DNA from: an uncultured Lysobacterales bacterium | Lineage (GTDB): Bacteria > Pseudomonadota > Gammaproteobacteria > Xanthomonadales > SZUA-36 | Length of the DNA stretch: 8,265 nucleotides | Direction of reading: 5' to 3' | Assembly: GCA_937995275.1 (NCBI GenBank) | Contig: CALKKN010000087.1 | Span: forward strand, 1 to 8,265 | Shown here: piece after piece, positions 1 through 6,372 of the stretch | Numbering within the stretch: the first letter of the stretch is position 1 | Layout: every line of letters starts with the position of its first letter | Notes under the pieces: generated by a model | Seen by the model: only the letters and a program-made list of their open reading frames with translations | Told to the model about the DNA's origin: nothing | Database searches by the model: none | Made by a program: the position numbers and the translations under genes

Positions 1-511
1 CCGCCTCCCAGGAACCGTCGAGGCAGCCCTCGAGACCCCAGACGGCGTCGGCGGCCGTCCACATGTCGCACTCGTCCTCTTCGGAATCCAGCGCCACCGT
101 GTGCTCGCCGAAATACCAGATGTTGCCGTCCACGTCCTGCGCGTACCAGTCCAGCGTCCGCTCCAGCAGTTGGGTGTCGCCCAGGCCGTCACAATCGTCA
201 TCGTAGTCGATGACTTCCTCGTCCCGGACGGTGCGCACCGCGGTGCCGTCAACGGTGAGCTTGTATTCCTCGCCGACGCCCGAACGGCCCAGTACTTCCT
301 GAACGCTGACGATGCATTCGTCGTCCTCCTCCGCGGTGTAGATGAACTCGGCGCCCTCGGGCAGCGGCCACCACAGGTTGGTGATGGCATGCGAGTCGGC
401 GGCGAAGTCGCCGTCCAGCTCGACGAAGCCGCCGGCCAGCGCCGGACCGGCGCCCGCCACCAGCAGAGTCAGTGCCGTCAGGCCGGTTGCTCGAACAAGG
501 TATGGTTTCAT
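1..511 (-). CDS. Secreted acidic protein of unknown function, 3' part missing (partial)
   Basis: The open frame starts at ATG 511 and runs 170 codons without a stop to the left edge, so the C-terminus is missing. A Shine-Dalgarno AGGAGA lies just upstream. Residues 1-26 are a typical signal peptide (Lys2, Arg7, hydrophobic stretch, ending GPALA), so the protein is exported. The mature part is strongly acidic with cysteines at 66, 107, 148 and 163 that could form disulfides. Residues 121-136 (DWYAQDVDGNIWYFGE) match a motif I associate with a widespread family of uncharacterised secreted bacterial proteins; its usual proline/glycine-rich start is echoed by residues 45-58. Asp-rich stretches at 102-109 and 126-130 (DxDG type) look like possible calcium loops, which is inference. 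It lies downstream of the TonB receptor on the same strand, with its own ECF-type promoter at 614-643. Function unknown. Confidence 0.85.
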   Translation of the reverse strand, partial: MKPYLVRATGLTALTLLVAGAGPALAGGFVELDGDFAADSHAITNLWWPLPEGAEFIYTAEEDDECIVSVQEVLGRSGVGEEYKLTVDGTAVRTVRDEEVIDYDDDCDGLGDTQLLERTLDWYAQDVDGNIWYFGEHTVALDSEEDECDMWTAADAVWGLEGCLDGSWEA

Positions 512-580
512 GTCTGTCTCCTGTTTGCCGTGAACCGTGTCGGGATGCGGCGACCGAATCGACGGAATTCCGAACGGGGC

Positions 581-593
581 CGCGGTCACCGCG
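581..593. repeat. Short palindrome in the leader of the secreted-protein gene
   Basis: CGCGGT and ACCGCG are perfect 6-bp inverted arms around a single central C. The site lies between the ECF-type -10 element (614-620) and the ATG at 511, roughly 15-25 bp downstream of the expected transcript start. It could be an operator for a dimeric regulator, but such short GC-rich palindromes arise by chance in this base composition. Confidence 0.3.
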
Positions 594-613
594 ATCGGTG
601 GGTTCCCGGTGTC

Positions 614-643
614 TTAGACGAGTCAGGAGGCGAGAATCAATCG
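614..643 (-). promoter_or_regulatory. Putative ECF sigma promoter upstream of the secreted-protein gene
   Basis: Read on the minus strand, the site is CGATTGATTCT, 12 bases, then CGTCTAA (614-620). Taking CGATTGA as the -35 and CGTCTAA as the -10 gives a 16-bp spacer, normal for ECF promoters; CGTC-type -10 elements are common in this class. The same elements at the same spacing occur at 4754-4783 in front of the ECF sigma gene. The -35-side blocks match at 8 of 11 bases and the -10 blocks at 7 of 7. The expected leader to ATG 511 is about 95 nt. No T-rich intrinsic terminator was seen between the receptor stop (695) and this site, so readthrough from the receptor is also possible. Confidence 0.6.
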
Positions 644-694
644 GCCGGACCGGGCAATCGGGGGGTACTGCGCGGGATCCCACCCCGGATTCGG

Positions 695-3022
695 TCAGAA
701 CTCCCAGAAAATACCGAAGGCCGGGATCAGGGGCAGCCACTGATCCACGGTGCGATCCAGGAACGCGTTGCCGGCGGCGTCTTCGTCGATGTCGTAATCG
801 ATGCAGCAGTCGTTGCGGCGGTTGGTCGCGTTGGTCACCTCGAAAAAGGCGGACAGCCGGCCGCGACTCACCGTAATTTCCCGGCTGACCCGGAAATCGA
901 CCTGCGCGAACGTGCCGAGCCGTTCGGCGTTCCTCGGTCCCGGGATCGGGAAGTAGACGGGTTCGTCCGCCCCCTCCTCCGGGGGCGCCATGCCCAGCGC
1001 CATGCCGGTGGTCGGCCAGCCGGTGTGGACGCTGACCGCAACGCCGATCTCCCAGGGTTCGGGCCGCCAGGCCACCGCCGCCTGCACGGCATGCCGCTGG
1101 TCCCAGCTGCGGCGCTGGTTGTCCCCGTCGATCCGGTCGGTGACTTTCGCCAGGCTGTAAGTCACCCACCAGTCGAGGTCTTCGGCGCCGCGATATTCCA
1201 GCGTCAGTTCGATGCCCGCCGCGCGCGCCGACGCCGGGTCGAGCCGGACCCGGTCCGGCGCCAGCTCGGGGATCATCGCCAGCGGGTCGTACAGGTTTTC
1301 GAAGCGCGGCTTCAGCCGCTCGTAGTCTTTGTAGAACGCCTCGGCCCGCAGGCGGTAACCGGCCCCGAAGCGGCGCTGGATGCCGGCAATCCAGTGGTCC
1401 GCGCGCTGTGGCTCGAAAAAGCGGTCCTGGCCGTCCTCGACCTGCAGTTCCTGGATCGCCTGGGACTGGGAATATCGACCCCAGGTCAGCCGCAGCTCGG
1501 TCGCCGACCCGAAAGTGTGCAGGAGGCTGATACGGGGATTCAGCTGGCTGTCGAACCGGGGCTCTGTATAAGTCTGCCGGTCCCAACGCAGGCCCATCTC
1601 CAGGCGGGTGGCTTCCGTCAGGCTCCAGCGGTCGCTCAGAAACAGGGAATAGCTGTCGCCCTCCGGCGCGGCCCGGATGGCGGACGTTTGCGGATTTTCG
1701 ATGCCGGGCCAGAACTCGTAGAAGCCACGATATTCGGCTGCCGAGCGGTAGTCGTAGCGGGTCCGCTCACGGTGCACTTCGAACCCGGCGTGCAGCGCAT
1801 GCCCGCCGAACCCGGCGTAGCGCCAGCCCTGGCTGAGGCCGTAGATGCGGGCGTCGCGCAGGTCGGCGACGCGCCCGATGAAACGCTCGGGATCGTTTAC
1901 TTCCGCGTGCCGGCTGTTGTCGAGGGCGCTCCAGGACAACACGGTCGAACTGGTCAGGTACGGTGTCCACTCGCTTTCCAGGGTCATCCAGACATGCGCG
2001 CTCTGCGTGTCGCTGACGGACTGCTCCAACTCTTCCGGGTCGTTCTCGGTGATGACCACCACCTGGTCGTCCGCGTACAGGGCGTTGGCCGACAGGCGAT
2101 GCCGTTGGGTGAGTTCCAGGCCCACTTCCGCAAACAAGTCCGCATAATCCGGCTTGCCGAGGTCGTCGTCGAGGAAGAGGTCCAGGTTGCTGCGGCGCAC
2201 GGACACCAGCCAGTCGAACCGCCCGCCCTCGGTGAAGCCCGTATTCAGCAGGGACGTGTTGTAGAAGCTCAGGCCGATCTCCGTGTGCATGGGTTGTTCC
2301 GGCTGCCGGGTGTCCAGCAGCAGGACACCGCTCATCTGGTCGCCATAGGCCACCGGAAAGCCGCCCGTATAGGCCTCCACGCCGGAGATCGCGCGGGCGT
2401 CGATCGCACTGAAGATGTTGTGGTAATCACGGATGTGGAACGGATCCAGCAGTTTCAGCCCGTTCAGGTAGATGGCCGTCTCGTTGTGTTCGCCGCCGCG
2501 GAAGTGGGAACGGGACGACAAGCCCCCCGCCGCGGCGCCTGGCAGGCGCTGGGCCGAACGCACGGGGTCCTCGCCCAGGTCCGGCAATGCCTGAATGGCG
2601 CGCTGGTCGATGAAAAACTGCGAGTTGGAAAACAGGACATAGCGGCTGGCGGAGACATTGATTTCCTCCAGTTCCAGCAGTTCGGGCGCGGGCTCCTCCG
2701 CGGTTTCGGCCGGCGGGGCCGCCAGCGGCTCAGCGGGTCCGTCCGCCTGCCGCACGACGAAGTACACGCCGTCCACCTCGTTCAGCGTCAGGCCGTGGGG
2801 CTCGAGGATTTCCCGGAGCAGCGGCAGGGGCTGCCGGAACAGGGGTTCGTCGGCGACGATCAGTGTCTCCGGCACGAGCTGGGTGCTGTAGACGAGTTCG
2901 AGGCCGCCGGCCCGGAACTCGTCGAGAACGTCCTGGACCGCCCTGCCGGCATAGGGCGGACCCGCTGCGGCCGCGGCCGACACCGCCACGATGGCCCATA
3001 GAAAAATAAATATCCGCACCAC
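695..3022 (-). CDS. TonB-dependent outer-membrane receptor with STN signalling domain (FecA-type transducer)
   Basis: A 775-residue protein of normal length for the family. Residues 1-20 are a signal peptide ending in an alanine run. Residues 25-92 form an STN domain (VLDEFRAGGLELVYS ... LREILEPHGLTLNEVDGVYFVV), the periplasmic part that transducing receptors use to contact FecR. A Pro/Glu/Ala-rich linker (93-118) leads to a TonB-box-like LEEINVSAS at 118-126. The plug follows (about 127-245, including FRGGEHNETAIYLNGLKLLDPFH and YTGGFPVAYGDQMSGV), then the 22-strand-type barrel to residue 775. It ends in Phe (GIFWEF), the usual C-terminal signal for outer-membrane insertion by BAM. The start is GTG at 3022 behind GGGGA; the frame is open further upstream, but this start gives the signal peptide directly. 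It is the third gene after sigma and fecR, 83 bp beyond fecR. The substrate (siderophore, sugar, peptide or other) cannot be told. Confidence 0.93.
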   Translation of the reverse strand: MVRIFIFLWAIVAVSAAAAAGPPYAGRAVQDVLDEFRAGGLELVYSTQLVPETLIVADEPLFRQPLPLLREILEPHGLTLNEVDGVYFVVRQADGPAEPLAAPPAETAEEPAPELLELEEINVSASRYVLFSNSQFFIDQRAIQALPDLGEDPVRSAQRLPGAAAGGLSSRSHFRGGEHNETAIYLNGLKLLDPFHIRDYHNIFSAIDARAISGVEAYTGGFPVAYGDQMSGVLLLDTRQPEQPMHTEIGLSFYNTSLLNTGFTEGGRFDWLVSVRRSNLDLFLDDDLGKPDYADLFAEVGLELTQRHRLSANALYADDQVVVITENDPEELEQSVSDTQSAHVWMTLESEWTPYLTSSTVLSWSALDNSRHAEVNDPERFIGRVADLRDARIYGLSQGWRYAGFGGHALHAGFEVHRERTRYDYRSAAEYRGFYEFWPGIENPQTSAIRAAPEGDSYSLFLSDRWSLTEATRLEMGLRWDRQTYTEPRFDSQLNPRISLLHTFGSATELRLTWGRYSQSQAIQELQVEDGQDRFFEPQRADHWIAGIQRRFGAGYRLRAEAFYKDYERLKPRFENLYDPLAMIPELAPDRVRLDPASARAAGIELTLEYRGAEDLDWWVTYSLAKVTDRIDGDNQRRSWDQRHAVQAAVAWRPEPWEIGVAVSVHTGWPTTGMALGMAPPEEGADEPVYFPIPGPRNAERLGTFAQVDFRVSREITVSRGRLSAFFEVTNATNRRNDCCIDYDIDEDAAGNAFLDRTVDQWLPLIPAFGIFWEF

Positions 3023-3105
3023 TCCCCGGCCCGCTGCGCTGGTGACGAGTGACCCTGATTGTCCTCCGCCGCGCCGGCAGATGCCAGCGAGACACGGCGC
3101 CCCGG

Positions 3106-4116
3106 TCAGCGCTCGCCGAGCGGACGGATCAACAGGCTGCCGTCGCGCACCTCGTATCCCAGGTCGCTGGTTTGCAGTATCGCGGCCAGGGCCGTCATGG
3201 GTTCCAGGTCGATCCGGCCACGCAGTTCCGTCTGCTGCGCCAACCGCTCCGCTTGCGGCGACGCATAGGTGATCGAGCGGCCCGATTCGCGGCTGACCCA
3301 GTCCAGAAAATTGGCCACCGTGCGGCCATCAGCGGGAAACGCCGGGGCCGTGGCCTGCGTCCACTGCCACAGGTCGCCCCAGGCCGGTATGGCCTGCCGG
3401 CTGGTCGAGCCGGAGGCGTCCACCCGCAACTGCTCCCCCGCGTCCGCCTCGGCGCTGGCGACCGGGCCGTCGAGCCGCACCCGGCCCCGCCGCACGCTGA
3501 CGGTGGTGCCGGCGGCGCCGACCGCCGTCATGTACTGCGTGCCCAGATGCCGCACGCGGCCTGCCGGTGTCACTACAACCGGCGGCGCGGCCTGCCTACC
3601 TTCCTCCGCGTCGACATACAGGCGCCCGGATTCCAGGTGGATTTCGCCCGCCGCGGTCAGCCGCACGCGGGTATCCTGATCAAGCCGGACCGAACTGCCG
3701 TCCCGCCAGCGCATGGCCAGGCCGGAGTCAGACCGGGTGGCGATTCCGCTGCCTGAGCGGAGCTGCAGTGATTCTGCGACGACCTCTGCAGCCGTACCAT
3801 CGGGCATCTCCCGCAAAACCGTACCGACGACAACCTCGACGGTCGCCACCGTCACCGGCTGCAAGGCCGGCTCAGGGCTGCGCAGAAGCAAGGCCGCCAC
3901 ACCCAGCGCCAGGGCCAGCGATGCCGCAGCCGCCAGCGGCCAGTACACCCGGCGCCGTCTGCGCTGCCCGGTCATCTCGCGCCATTGCGCGTGCAGCGCG
4001 GCGCGGGCCGCCTGCTCGGCAGCCCCCGGCGGCCGCGCCCGGGGCGAAGCGTGGCGGAGCAATGCTTCGAGCAGGTCGTTGGCCGGCTGCCTCGTGGTAT
4101 TTTCCGAACTGTTCAT
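3106..4116 (-). CDS. FecR-family anti-sigma regulator of cell-surface signalling
   Basis: A 336-residue inner-membrane protein that in this family holds the sigma factor inactive and receives the signal from the receptor's STN domain. The frame is open further upstream, but ATG 4116 is chosen because it overlaps the sigma stop as ATGA and has GAGG 8 bases upstream. The N-terminal 51 residues would be the cytoplasmic sigma-binding part. An Arg cluster at 52-56 precedes a single membrane segment at about 57-78, giving a cytoplasm-in orientation. The FecR domain covers about 117-215 (LRSGSGIATRSDSGLAMRW; LESGRLYVDAEEG; VVTPAGRVRHLGTQY). The C-terminus, about 262-332, looks like an STN-type fold (FLDWVSRESGRSITYASP ... 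LAAILQTSDLGYEVRDGSLLI), as known for PupR-type FecR homologues. Translational coupling with sigma suggests balanced production. Confidence 0.93.
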   Translation of the reverse strand: MNSSENTTRQPANDLLEALLRHASPRARPPGAAEQAARAALHAQWREMTGQRRRRRVYWPLAAAASLALALGVAALLLRSPEPALQPVTVATVEVVVGTVLREMPDGTAAEVVAESLQLRSGSGIATRSDSGLAMRWRDGSSVRLDQDTRVRLTAAGEIHLESGRLYVDAEEGRQAAPPVVVTPAGRVRHLGTQYMTAVGAAGTTVSVRRGRVRLDGPVASAEADAGEQLRVDASGSTSRQAIPAWGDLWQWTQATAPAFPADGRTVANFLDWVSRESGRSITYASPQAERLAQQTELRGRIDLEPMTALAAILQTSDLGYEVRDGSLLIRPLGER

Positions 4117-4721
4117 GATTGTGCCTCTTCGATGACCGGTCGCAGCATGGTGCTGCAGATGTCCTGGAACGCCCGCTTCGCCCGGGCCAGCAGCGACTGG
4201 GTGGCTTCGAAGCTCAGCCCGAGCTTCGCGGCGATCTCCTTGACCGAGTACCCCTCGATGTATTTCCACTCCAACACATCGCCGTAACGGGGCGGCAGCC
4301 GGTCCAGCGCCACCTGGATCAACCGGCTCACCTCGTACCGCTGGTATTGTCGGCCCGGTCCATCGGTGCCCGGCATCAGGAGGGAATCGACGGCCGCCCG
4401 GATTTCCGGGCGGTCCTCGGTCAACACCACGTGCTCGCGATAGCCTGCGTTGCGGCGGGCCCAATCCACAATTTCGTTGCGCGCGATGGCGCACAGCCAG
4501 GTGAACAGCGCGGCCTCGCCGCGCCAGGCCCCGATCTTCCGCAGCGCGTTCGAGAGCGCCGACTGGGCTACCTCGGCCGCGGCCTCCTCGTCCTGCGCGA
4601 CGCGCGCCAGCACGAAGCGGTACAGGCGGCTGTAGTTCTCGTCGAAAAACCGGTTGAACGCGCGCTCGTCACCTGCCAGCAGGCGCTTGACCAATCGTTT
4701 GTCGTCGAGATGAACCGGCAC
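4113..4721 (-). CDS. ECF (extracytoplasmic function) sigma-70 family factor
   Basis: A 202-residue two-domain sigma factor of normal ECF length. Region 2 spans about residues 22-92 (AFNRFFDENYSRLYRFVLARV; AAAEVAQSALSNALRKI; FTWLCAIARNEIVDWARR), which contacts core polymerase and the -10 element. Region 4 spans about 132-187 (IQVALDRLPPRYGDVLEWKYIEGYSVKEIAAKLGLS, then EATQSLLARAKRAF), a helix-turn-helix for the -35 element. There is no room for region 1.1 or 3. It starts at GTG 4721 with GGGAG 7 bases upstream. Its stop overlaps the fecR start by four bases. It is first in the sigma-fecR-receptor operon, the fecI-fecR-fecA order. A putative autoregulated promoter lies at 4754-4783, giving a leader of about 25-30 nt. 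It is probably not FecI itself; the subgroup cannot be assigned without a tree. Confidence 0.94.
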   Translation of the reverse strand: MPVHLDDKRLVKRLLAGDERAFNRFFDENYSRLYRFVLARVAQDEEAAAEVAQSALSNALRKIGAWRGEAALFTWLCAIARNEIVDWARRNAGYREHVVLTEDRPEIRAAVDSLLMPGTDGPGRQYQRYEVSRLIQVALDRLPPRYGDVLEWKYIEGYSVKEIAAKLGLSFEATQSLLARAKRAFQDICSTMLRPVIEEAQS

Positions 4722-4753
4722 GGAGCACTCCCGCGTTCGCTCTGACCGGGATT

Positions 4754-4783
4754 TTAGACGAAGAACGCGCGGAAAATCGGTCG
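4754..4783 (-). promoter_or_regulatory. Putative autoregulated ECF promoter of the sigma-fecR-receptor operon
   Basis: On the minus strand the site reads CGACCGATTTT, 12 bases, then CGTCTAA (4754-4760). With CGACCGA as the -35 the spacer is 16 bp. The -10 lies 33 bp before the GTG start at 4721. The arrangement matches the site at 614-643, which supports recognition by one sigma factor. The -35 lacks the AAC core common in many ECF promoters, so the specificity would be somewhat unusual. Assigning it to this particular sigma factor is inference from autoregulation being common in the family. Confidence 0.65.
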
Positions 4784-4794
4784 CTGTCCGGCCC

Positions 4795-4820
4795 CGCTGC
4801 CGCCATCACTGGCGGCAGCG
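4795..4820. terminator. Perfect 10-bp hairpin, possible terminator of the protease operon
   Basis: CGCTGCCGCC (4795-4804) and GGCGGCAGCG (4811-4820) are perfect complements around the 6-base loop ATCACT, a very stable stem. It begins 25 bp beyond the TAG of the 216-residue gene (4845) in the direction of minus-strand transcription, and sits just upstream of the sigma operon promoter. No U-tract follows immediately; the nearest is GATTTT about 13 bases on. It could therefore be an imperfect terminator or a 3'-end-stabilising stem rather than a classic intrinsic terminator. Confidence 0.55.
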
Positions 4821-4844
4821 TTGCCGGCAATCAGGCCGTCCGGG

Positions 4845-5495
4845 CTAGCGTGGCAGACCGTCGTGACGCTCGGCCTCGGGTTGCAGGCGCGCCAGCACCT
4901 CTTCAGCAGGCGCGGTCGATCCTTCCTCGATCCCGTAGGACCCGGCGGTCTGCACGGCGATCAGCATCAACTGGCCCTCGCTTCGATAGGCAAGGAAGGT
5001 CAGGTTGAACGCCGGGATTCTCACCATGAACGACTCGGCCGGGTCGCCCTTCACGCTGGTCAGCGCAGTTGCGAGGGCGCGCGACAGCAGCGGCGCGCCA
5101 AAGGATACCGCGCGCCAGTCATTTTCGGTGCGCTGGACGGTTATCGAGCACCGCGTCGCGCCAGCGGCTTCGACGAGAAAGTGGATCAAGCCCGTCGACA
5201 GGATGAGATCATCGGGATCTTGCCCCCGCCGGTAGTCGCGCAGCGAATCGAGCCTGATCATGTAGTCAGCGACAGCCGGCCCGATGCGGGCGTCACTGAC
5301 CTGATCGGGCGTGTCGAACCCCATGCGCTGGGCGGTGTTCTCGGTGACCAGTTCTTTCAGGGTCCCGAGCCCGGCCTCAGCGGTCTTCTGGCTGTCAGCG
5401 GTCATGGCGCGAAGGTCGGCTCCCGTGGGTGTCTGGGCCATGGCCAGTGTAGCGGCAGCCAGACCCATTACGGCAATCAGCAATACGGTACGCAT
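4845..5495 (-). CDS. Exported protein of unknown function, partner of the papain-like protease
   Basis: A 216-residue protein. The frame continues further upstream, but ATG 5495 is chosen because GGAGGG lies 8 bases before it and the product then opens with a clean signal peptide (residues 1-20, MRTVLLIAVMGLAAATLAMA, cleaved before QT). The mature protein has a helical, polar first half (LRAMTADSQKTAEAGLGTLKELV; FDTPDQVSDARIGPAVADYMIRLDSLRDY). The second half has strand-like stretches (CSITVQRTENDWRAVSFG; FMVRIPAFNLTFLAYRSEGQLMLIAV) and a single mature cysteine. I do not recognise the family. It begins 16 bp after the stop of the papain-like protease, so the two are almost certainly co-transcribed. 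A role as the protease's inhibitor, chaperone or substrate is possible but unsupported by any motif. The hairpin at 4795-4820 follows it. Confidence 0.82.
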   Translation of the reverse strand: MRTVLLIAVMGLAAATLAMAQTPTGADLRAMTADSQKTAEAGLGTLKELVTENTAQRMGFDTPDQVSDARIGPAVADYMIRLDSLRDYRRGQDPDDLILSTGLIHFLVEAAGATRCSITVQRTENDWRAVSFGAPLLSRALATALTSVKGDPAESFMVRIPAFNLTFLAYRSEGQLMLIAVQTAGSYGIEEGSTAPAEEVLARLQPEAERHDGLPR

Positions 5496-5511
5496 TTCAG
5501 GACCCTCCCGT

Positions 5512-6105
5512 TCAGCGGACACGATAGTAATCGTCCCAGTGTGTATGGTGCCCGGGACTCTCGACGTAGTAATCGTAGGTATCGAATCGGTGGTCGCCCA
5601 CGTTCGGCGGCCCGGGGTCGTTGACCTCAACAAAGTTCACGCCATCGATCGTTCGATACCCAATCGCCACCATCATGTGACCGCCTCCGAGCGGCCAATG
5701 CCAAGTGAAGGCGAACGGCCGCCGCCCACAGTTCGCCGAATCGGCGATTTCGGTCTTCAGATCAGACCAGGACAAGGCCGCGTCGCTGGTCGTCTCGAAG
5801 CTGAATCCATGCTTGCCAAACTCGGGCCAACCGCCGACGACGCAGGCGCCGGGGGTTGGAGAATTGCAGCAGTCCGTTCTGCCGAAACGGTCATTGGCCT
5901 GGGTACACTGGGCGACGTTCGTCCCCAGGAATTCCATTACCATCTGGCCGCTTGCGGCCCAGCACCACATGCTGGTTTCCTGCGCACGGAGCGTCACTCC
6001 GAGGCTTTCCTCAGCCGGGGGGTTGCAGCACGCCCCCATTGCCAGCGCGACGGGAAACACCAGTATCGCGCGACGTAATCCGAAAGATTTGAGAATGGAC
6101 ATCAT
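5512..6105 (-). CDS. Papain-like cysteine protease, probable lipoprotein
   Basis: A 197-residue protein. ATG 6105, the first of two tandem ATGs, lies 10 bases after a perfect AGGAGG, so it is preferred over the longer open frame. Residues 6-25 form a signal sequence (KSFGLRR, then hydrophobic) ending MGAC, an acceptable if imperfect lipobox with Cys26 as the lipidated residue. The catalytic set fits bacterial papain-like (AvrRpt2/C39-like) peptidases: Gln42 for the oxyanion hole, Cys48 in TSMWCWAASGQMV, His143 in GGGHMMVAIGY, and Asn162/Asp163 in VNDPGP. A CC pair (79-80) with Cys67, 88 and 126 fits disulfides. There is no propeptide to speak of. It would act outside the cytoplasm on peptides or proteins; the target is unknown. 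It is the first gene of a two-gene operon with the exported protein at 4845-5495. The subfamily could be C39_2 rather than AvrRpt2-like. Confidence 0.87.
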   Translation of the reverse strand: MMSILKSFGLRRAILVFPVALAMGACCNPPAEESLGVTLRAQETSMWCWAASGQMVMEFLGTNVAQCTQANDRFGRTDCCNSPTPGACVVGGWPEFGKHGFSFETTSDAALSWSDLKTEIADSANCGRRPFAFTWHWPLGGGHMMVAIGYRTIDGVNFVEVNDPGPPNVGDHRFDTYDYYVESPGHHTHWDDYYRVR

Positions 6106-6219
6106 CGTCTTCCGCCCTCCTGTAGTCGGTCGACGGGCAGCGGAAACGTTCGAGAATGCGAGACGCGCTCCGGATGCGCATCGACAGTGCAAACTTTCTA
6201 CATTGACCTGGCGGAGGCG

Positions 6220-6240
6220 GTGGTCCTGGTCTGTGACCAC
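6220..6240. repeat. Inverted half-site repeat upstream of the protease operon
   Basis: GTGGTC (6220-6225) and GACCAC (6235-6240) are perfect inverted arms 9 bases apart. A second TGGTC at 6227-6231 also pairs with GACCA at 6235-6239 around TGT, making three half-sites in 21 bp. It lies 115-135 bp before the protease ATG, within the 267-bp gap 6106-6372, where no convincing -35/-10 pair was found. It is a candidate operator for the protease operon, but chance is not excluded. Confidence 0.3.
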
Positions 6241-6372
6241 TGGTTTTCACCGAGATCGGCATAGACCAGAGCAGACCGCCACCACAGACTACGATAACAC
6301 GAAACCATTTTTACGGGGCCGGAGTCAGGCCGGGCTGCCTGTGCTCCAAGGCTTGAGAGGCGCACCAAACGA

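Noticed and set aside
552..696. 9-bp inverted repeat GACCGAATC / GATTCGGTC flanking the gap after the receptor gene
   Set aside because: The arms are 127 bp apart, the match does not extend, and one arm overlaps the receptor stop. A chance match of this length is plausible in this composition.
249..1586. 445-residue minus-strand frame overlapping the receptor 3' end and the secreted-protein gene
   Set aside because: It is out of frame with two supported genes, low in complexity and Arg/Pro/Gly-rich; a composition shadow.
101..3001. 966-residue open frame on the plus strand antisense to the receptor
   Set aside because: It lies opposite a well-recognised TonB receptor, and its translation is Arg/Gly/Val-rich with no domain. 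Long antisense open frames are expected in GC-rich coding DNA.
4117..4494. Extended N-terminus of the FecR protein
   Set aside because: The extension overlaps the sigma gene in another frame and is Arg/Gly/Pro-rich. The ATG at 4116 has a Shine-Dalgarno and the common ATGA overlap.
4119..4745. 208-residue plus-strand frame opposite the sigma factor
   Set aside because: The minus strand encodes clear sigma regions 2 and 4; the reverse frame has no domain or ribosome binding site.
6315..6337. GGCC/CCGG-rich stretch after the CheR-like gene considered as a terminator
   Set aside because: Only 4-bp self-complementary arms pair, and no T-tract follows on the minus strand.
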